The notes under the pieces are model-generated. The model saw nothing but the letters and a program-made list of their open reading frames with translations, had not been told where the DNA came from and ran no database searches. Positions 58,101-64,000 of a stretch of DNA of 64,000 bases are shown here, one piece after another. The position numbers were made by a program, and so were the translations under genes. The stretch's first letter is position 1. Each line of letters begins with the position of its first letter. Source of the stretch: Saccharina japonica (lineage: Eukaryota; Sar; Phaeophyceae; Laminariales; Laminariaceae); NCBI GenBank assembly GCA_008828725.1, contig MEHQ01001643.1, positions 224,052 through 288,051 on the forward strand. The letters are read 5' to 3'.

Positions 58101-59660
58101 TTCTGCTAGATATCCCCCCGATCTACGCAGACCAATGAGCGCTCCCATTGCGCGATTCGCTACCGCCGCCAGACCTTGCTACTGCCACCTTGGAAGGAGT
58201 ATCGTCCGAATAGTACCCTCGAGGAAGCTTGAAAGAACCCCCGGCGTCGGACTTATGATGCACAAAATAGACCTACGAGTACTGTGTGTGTTCCGTGCGA
58301 AATCATCGGGAAGTTCATTTCCGCAAGTCTCGCGTCCGAATAGCTTGACCGCCTTGTAGTTTTTTGTACAGTGTAGAGATGGTCTATACCACGTTGTACT
58401 ACCACGTTGTACTATACCGTATAAGGCATGGCGTAAGAGCAGGTCCTGCTATCATAACCAACCACTCTACAGGCCGACTATCCCCACGGCCTTCTGCCAT
58501 GCTAGATAGTACACGACTTTCACATGATGCATGCGTCAGAGACTGGGGGGCAGGGGAGCAGGGACAATGGGTGCATCCAGGTGATGGCTGCTAGCTACTA
58601 CGAGTATCACATCGTAGGGACATGCTCGTGGGGTGAGTGATCGTCAGTGGGAGCGATTTAGTCAATCGAGTGGTGCGCCTCTTGTTTTCTACCACCCTGC
58701 CTCGTTGCCATGCGTTCATTCGCTAGCACTTCTGATGTACTCGTGAGGACTGGCGCTCGCGTTGATTTCGATCAGCGCGCAAGTAAACCTTAGCATTGCT
58801 TGTGGTAGACAGCAGGGATCGTATTGCCCGCTGATCCAGGAACACAGAGGTGCAGCATGCGGCTGGAGCGCTGTTCGCAAAAACATCGACCCTCGAAAAG
58901 ACATATCTGGTATGGCATTTAAGCTCCCTTCCGATGTAATGTGAACTCGTTCCATGCCTCTACTGTAGGAGCAAAGCCGTAGATATATTGCCGTGACGCA
59001 CTTTCCAAGAACAAACGTTACCCAGAACACTCTGCCGCACGGGTCATGGCGCTTGAACCATAAGCAAGCCTACAAGGTGTGCGAGTGCTGCGCCGCAATA
59101 TGGACGAGCTTCTCGATTTCACCAGTCTATCTAACAGTCCCGCGACATGGTAATCTACCAAACCTCACAAGCAAGCTCGTTTCGTATTCCAAATACACAT
59201 AAATCGTCCCAAAATACAGAGTACGTAACAATCAAGTCTATACAAATCCATGAGAGCGAACCATCAAATCAACAGGTAGGAACACAACCACGACGAAAAA
59301 GCGCTGCCGCAGCTTTATTCCGCAGCTTTAAACGATCCACAACACGAAACACCGTGACCTAAGTCATGCGCAAAACTTCCTTCCTATTGGTAACGCCCCA
59401 TTCCTGGTGGTAACACCGTATAATACTTCGAAAATCCCCTCCCAGCAATGCAAGCCGGCGTGAAGATGATAAATCAGACCGAACGCCTGCGAATGGAGAC
59501 ATACAAATAAACCTTGGGAAACAGATGTGGGTATGTCATCGCCATGTCGACAGGTGATGATGCGCTGCGACCTTACTCCAACTCGACCGCTGCGCATTGC
59601 GCCGACACCCCCGCCGGCCTCATTTTCAAGTGTGGATACCTGTCTGCCAACATCATTACT
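55171..59660. other. 4.5-kb region without a recognised gene
   Basis: Open frames of 60-170 codons occur on both strands (for example 55653-56159 and 55984-56181), but none has a recognisable domain and no set of exons with splice sites could be joined. The composition is more even and less repeat-rich than the rest, so older, decayed element sequence is possible. Promoters and UTRs of neighbours cannot be placed. Confidence 0.45.
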
Positions 59661-62600
59661 TTAGACGCCCGATGCTTTCACGGCTGCTACTATATCGGCA
59701 AGCGTCTGCCGCGTGCGCCGAAGCCCTCTGATTTCCTCCCTACGGAAGAGGTAGTGCATCCGCCCTCCCTCGTCAGCAAGCTCAAACCCCACCGCGCGCA
59801 TGACGCCGCCCCCCCCGGCTAGCCCACCGATTTTGCGGTCGAAGAACCCGTTTGCGAGGCGGATGCGAGAAAATTTGGGGTCTAGCGGAGACGCGAGGAT
59901 GTTGTCGGCATACTTGAGGATGGTTTCGAGCGCGACAACGAGTTCCTTGGCAGTGCCGGGTAGGGCTTTTGGTTCAGGCGGGGTGATGGCAGAGCCGTCT
60001 CCGCCCTTCACTCCCCCGTCTCCTCCACCGGCCGCTCGTGCGTCATTGAAAGCTAGCAGTTGGGCGCAGGCCCTTGAGACTGGGTTGCCGTTGTAAAGGC
60101 TGGTCTTCACGACTGATGACAAAGCAAGGCCACCTGCCCTTGCCTGCGTCGCGTGCCGCAGCGCACCATTACCCTCGCTCTTGGGGCTACCTTCCTCTGC
60201 CAGAGTCACCCCGAGGCTATGGATGTGCCCCCCCATGCCCCCATGAAAGCCCAAAAATGAACTTCCCTCAGATATGCGCCATACTTTCTCAACACTGCCG
60301 CCATCTCCTCCCCATTTCCTTTCCCGGCCTTTGCTCGTTCGGACGCAGAGGCTGTCGACGAGATCCCCACACTTGACCGATACCTCCGTCAGAACCTGTG
60401 AAATAGGCGCGAGGAAGCAAGGAAGGGCGTTACTTGACGCCTCTATTAATAGGAGGTGTGGGCAATACAGAAAGAAAAGGGGTAGGGCTGCCGCAACCCA
60501 ACTGAGCCAGCAGCCCGGCCACGCATACCAACGCACGTTCGTCGTTGTGTCCAGGCCAAAACAAGCACATTACCAACATCGAGGAACGTCGACAACCGCA
60601 CCCCGTTATTTTCTATGTCGGTGCCTAACAACCTGCAGGTGTCACTACGCGATGCTCTACCAGAGAACGCAACAAAACATTATCGTTCGTCCACTGCGAA
60701 ACGCAAACCGCCGGCTGCCTTGAGCCGCTATTATCCCACCTCTCCGCCCTCAACATCGAGCACGATGCTCGACTGCCGGTAAAAGCCGTGGTCGCCCATG
60801 CGCTTCGGTGCCCGTATGGTGTCTCCATCTACATCGTACACCACTTGCATGCCATTGAGGCTGTCTCCGCCCCACCCAACAATTTCCCGAACGCGACCAA
60901 CTGGTAGCGGGGTGCTGCCCGGCACGGCAAGGGCAGCGCCACCCATGACGAAAGACGGACATCTGGCGCGGGACAAGGTGGACACAAGAACAGAAACAGG
61001 GGGACGGGGAGAGCGAATTCGCGAATTTACCGGACAGTCACCCGGAAGCGTGTTGCAGCACCAAAACGCTCACGAGCAAGCATCGCACGAGCCGTAAGAC
61101 ACGAAAAAAAAAAACAGGACAAGAGCGATTACCGGCATCTCAACCCTTGACCGACTTCGTCCCACACACGGCAGCGTCTGCCGTGCCGGTCGTGTAATTC
61201 CTTGCCGCAACGACTGCGCCTAGTAGCGTGGGTAGGTACAATTCGATGCGAGTCGACGAGGAAAGAAAAGGCTGAAGTCTTCTCGCGATAAAATGCAAGG
61301 CAAGAATCGCAGTGGGGGAGGAGGGAGAGGAGCCTAGTTTGCGACCCCGGATCTGAGTTACGACTAAGGAGGAGAGAGAAAGGAAGGGCGAAGATAATAA
61401 ATGGGATGAAACAAGAAAAAAAAGCAGCTGCCAACGCGAACAAACAAAGCGTAAACACACAGCCGTGTGACATTCCGTAAATCACAACCGAGCAGCATTC
61501 CCCAGCACAAACTAACGCTCACCCAACCGCGCCATCGTCGAACGCTACGGTGTCATCGTGCCATCCGCCCGCCGCTGGGTGAGCGACCGCCACCATCCAC
61601 GCGGACGTGGGTGAGGCATCACCTCCCTCAGCGTCGGACACGTTCGCATCAGCGGTGGCCTCGGGAGCTTGCAACACCGTTGTCCAGCCTGCGCATTCAA
61701 CGAGATCAACAACAGGACCCACCGAGACCGTCGGTTCACCCGCGCGGTAGCATATTCCACGGACGGGCAAAGCAAAGCCTCCGTCTCCACCGAGCGGCAG
61801 AGCTTCTCTTGGCGATGCCGTCGCCTGTCCGTGATGCGACCTTAGCGGGCACAGGCACATCTTGTTCTTCAGTTCGACTTGCCGCGGCTCAGGGGATGGG
61901 TTCACAGACGCGGATGGTGGACTGAACACCAAGTCCGCGTACAATGCGAAGCACCTGCCGTTCCCTGAGCCCTGGTCCTGCCGGCGAGTCCATTTCGGCG
62001 AACCGACCCCCTTCCAGCCTACAAGGGCGAACTTGGTGGATTTGTCACCTCCCGCAGTTTCGCTTCGTTGGGCGTCCGAGCGATCGTCGTAGACAAGCTT
62101 GGCCATTTCTTCCGCTAGACCGGCGCCAAGGCTGGCGGCAGCGTTGGAGGCGCCGCCAGCAGCGATGACGACGACGACGCCGTCGGGTAGATCCGATACC
62201 CACGCCGCAATCGCAGCGCAATCGGTCTCGATGCAGAGGGGAAACGTTCGTGCGTCAACCAAAACACCCGCTGTCGCGGAAACAGCAGCGGCGCAAAGAG
62301 CCCCGCGGCCTCCGCCCGACAACCGGCACACCGTTGCACCGCCAACGAGAACAGACGCGTCTCCGTTACGCTCTTCAACGGCTGCGACGCACAGAGCGAG
62401 GCCACCTCCGGGCTGCAATACGCCCAAGGACACACCGATAAGCGGCGAAGCCACCGGCTTGGGGGGAGTCCTCTCGCCACTTCCGGTAGGTGCTGGCCCG
62501 CTTCCTCCTTCTCCGCGAGAGGCCACCCACTCGGCGTCCCCCGATTGTCGCGCCTCCTGTCGTGGTAACGTGCGAACCAAAAATTAAAAGTACGGAACCG

Positions 62601-64000
62601 GCAAAAGACGAGAAAGGGCCGAATTGAACCGAACCGAACCGAACCGAACCGAACCGACCCGAAGGGCGCTATGCATCGTACAGGTACACGAACGCCGATA
62701 GCAGGCTGAGTTGATATTCCACGGATTCGTGGTAGAAGTAACGCACCTGTTCTTCGTCGTCGAGGGTAGTTGGAGAAACGGCCATTGACTCGTACCCCTT
62801 CAGCTCCTCTTGTTCCTCTGCAAGCCTGGTGGCAACCGGCGCCGTCTTGACCACCAAGCCGGTCTGAAGGACGTTTGCCAGCCACTTTTCAGGCACCCCG
62901 TTTCGACGCGACAACACCTCCACCCATCTGCGCGTGTACCTGCCCATCATCGACATATATGGCGGGTAGGGTCGAAAGTTCAGGGGGGGGGCATGCGATG
63001 CTTGACGTGGAAGCTTTCCCAGGGCGGGCCCAGGAGCACCACAAAGTAAAGCATGGCACGCGTTACAAGGACTTCTTCGTCTTTCGAAGTCGAGGGTGCA
63101 GCGCAGATGCGAGCGCGAAGGCCTGCAGGGGTTGGTGCGCGACCGCTTGTTCGTGACAAAACCTTCTTGGCACCGCCTCCTATGTGGTTGCAAGTTTGGC
63201 GGCGGAAGCCGTCCCGTCGCTACAGGACGGCCAGCCAAAACGTGGCACAGCGGTGGCGAAGCGCGGCGACCTGCCGGTGGTGCACGCCATTTTTTCCGGG
63301 CTACTTGGGGCGCTGCCGTGACCTGTGACGCCACCGAGAAGCCCTCTGAAACCGAGACTGGGCTTCCTCCGGTGTTTCGTGAGCTGCGGCAATACACCCC
63401 TCACCTGCGAGTGACGTCCACACAGTCGTTCCTGTCGAAGGCAATCACGTAGGACAGTCTCTTGTTCCACCCTTGCTCGTACATGAGCGGCTTGTCCAGC
63501 TTGTTCTCACAAGGGTCGGCATGCACCCACCTATTCTTAGCCGGAATCCAGATCTGAGACGAAACGGCACGATGCGAAGTTGACAATCGTTAGCGGATGT
63601 CAACCTTTTATACCTGCAACAGGACATTTACAGTGGGGCACATGAGTCTCTCGTCAACCAACGATAACATTTTGCGACTGCCGGCTTTGGACAAGCGAGC
63701 GGGCTGTGCAATATATACGGTGGAACAATGTCCTCCTTGACACGGTTTATCTCCTACACTGCGACTGAGGGGAAATCGGGGCTGGCGATTACAGGGCCCA
63801 CAATTGAAACCACTGGACACGTGCGAACAAGGCAAGGGTGCAAAAGGGGAGACTGGCTGCGTGGTGGAGCTTTGAACACCTCAATCGATTCGCCTGATGA
63901 CAACAAAACTCCGACGAAGTTTCATGTGAGAGTAGTGACAACAACTGACCTCGGCCCATACATGATCCGTCCAATCCAGGACGTGCCTCGCCTCCAAGCC
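59661..64000 (-). CDS. peptide:N-glycanase with ILEI-like, jacalin-like and PUB domains (5' partial)
   Basis: It removes N-glycans from misfolded glycoproteins in the cytosol, converting the glycosylated Asn to Asp, as part of ER-associated degradation. Exons are 64000-63950 (partial), 63553-63405, 62939-62747, 62556-61523, 61213-61133, 60962-60740 and 60395-59661; 821 residues are visible and all phases agree. The core is shown by LDWTDHVWAE with the catalytic His, WVHADPCENKLDKPLMYEQGW with the catalytic Asp, KRLSYVIAFDRNDCVDVT and RQSGDAEW. The nucleophile Cys and N-terminus lie beyond the window. Then follow, by fragment residue, an ILEI/FAM3-like domain (about 190-330, with DLPDGVVVVIAAGG and FALVGWKGVGSPKW), a jacalin-like beta-prism lectin domain (about 515-645, with KWGGDGGS and FHGGMGGHIHSLGVTL) and a PUB domain (about 725-815, ILKYADNILASPLDPKFSRI). 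The 81-base exon is the least certain. The lectin may bind glycans and the PUB domain p97/VCP; both are inferred. Confidence 0.92.
61241..61408 (+). repeat. E-family repeat in a peptide:N-glycanase intron
   Basis: It runs from TTCGATGCGAGTCGACGAGG to AAATGGGATG and closely matches 25772-25944. It ends 28 bases before the acceptor of the 81-base exon (61213 in gene direction). Confidence 0.75.
62625..62663 (+). repeat. CCGAA pentamer run in an intron
   Basis: GAACC repeats about seven times and then degrades to GACCC. It lies between two peptide:N-glycanase exons. Confidence 0.9.

Noticed and set aside
1..64000. tRNA, rRNA, CRISPR or bacterial-type operon features
   Set aside because: A scan for T-arm-like motifs and conserved rRNA blocks found nothing convincing, and the arrays present are eukaryotic mini- and microsatellites without spacer structure.

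Overview
This is a stretch of nuclear DNA from a eukaryote. The genes are split by many GT-AG introns, often with a long T or C run before the acceptor, and sit in a large amount of repeat-rich non-coding DNA. The gene types fit a photosynthetic stramenopile, most likely a multicellular brown alga: a membrane-anchored formylglycine sulfatase of the arylsulfatase B type, a plant-type organellar adenylate kinase, and introns of several kilobases. That assignment is an inference. Nothing in the window (no rRNA, no plastid gene) proves it.

Five protein genes could be assembled exon by exon with consistent splice phases. (1) On the + strand, 2639-17411, the last seven exons of an adenylate kinase; its P-loop exon was not found and probably lies before base 1. 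(2) On the - strand, 33653-23198, a four-exon sulfatase whose first intron is about 7.5 kb. (3) On the - strand, 41284-35069, a five-exon kinesin-light-chain-type TPR protein with a possible organelle-targeting N-terminus. (4) On the - strand, 48940-43052, an eight-exon gene for cytosolic ribosomal protein S3a (eS1). (5) On the - strand, 64000-59661, the C-terminal seven exons of a cytosolic peptide:N-glycanase. After the transglutaminase-like core this protein carries an ILEI/FAM3-like domain, a jacalin-like lectin domain and a C-terminal PUB domain. The adenylate kinase and sulfatase genes converge across 5.8 kb of repeats; the last four genes all read leftward.

The non-coding part is dominated by short non-autonomous elements. 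Three hairpin families (here A, B and C) occur 5 to 9 times each, mostly in adenylate kinase introns and the DNA after that gene. Other dispersed repeats (D, E and G) are partly nested in each other, and two D arms in opposite orientation enclose an adenylate kinase exon. GC-rich short-unit arrays (GACCC, GGCCC and GACGG types) and several minisatellites occur throughout. One element stands out: a 501-bp insertion at 37814-38314 with 11-bp terminal inverted repeats and a perfect 8-bp target duplication, marking it as a non-autonomous hAT-type transposon. A related repeat at 50.2-50.8 kb gives a version without the insertion.

Between about 51.6 and 55.2 kb are broken Ty1/copia retrotransposon pieces. 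They include a head-to-head inverted duplication of the integrase region around 54.1 kb and a misplaced gag-protease piece. No gene was recognised between about 55.2 and 59.7 kb. No tRNA, rRNA, CRISPR array or intact mobile-element gene was seen.
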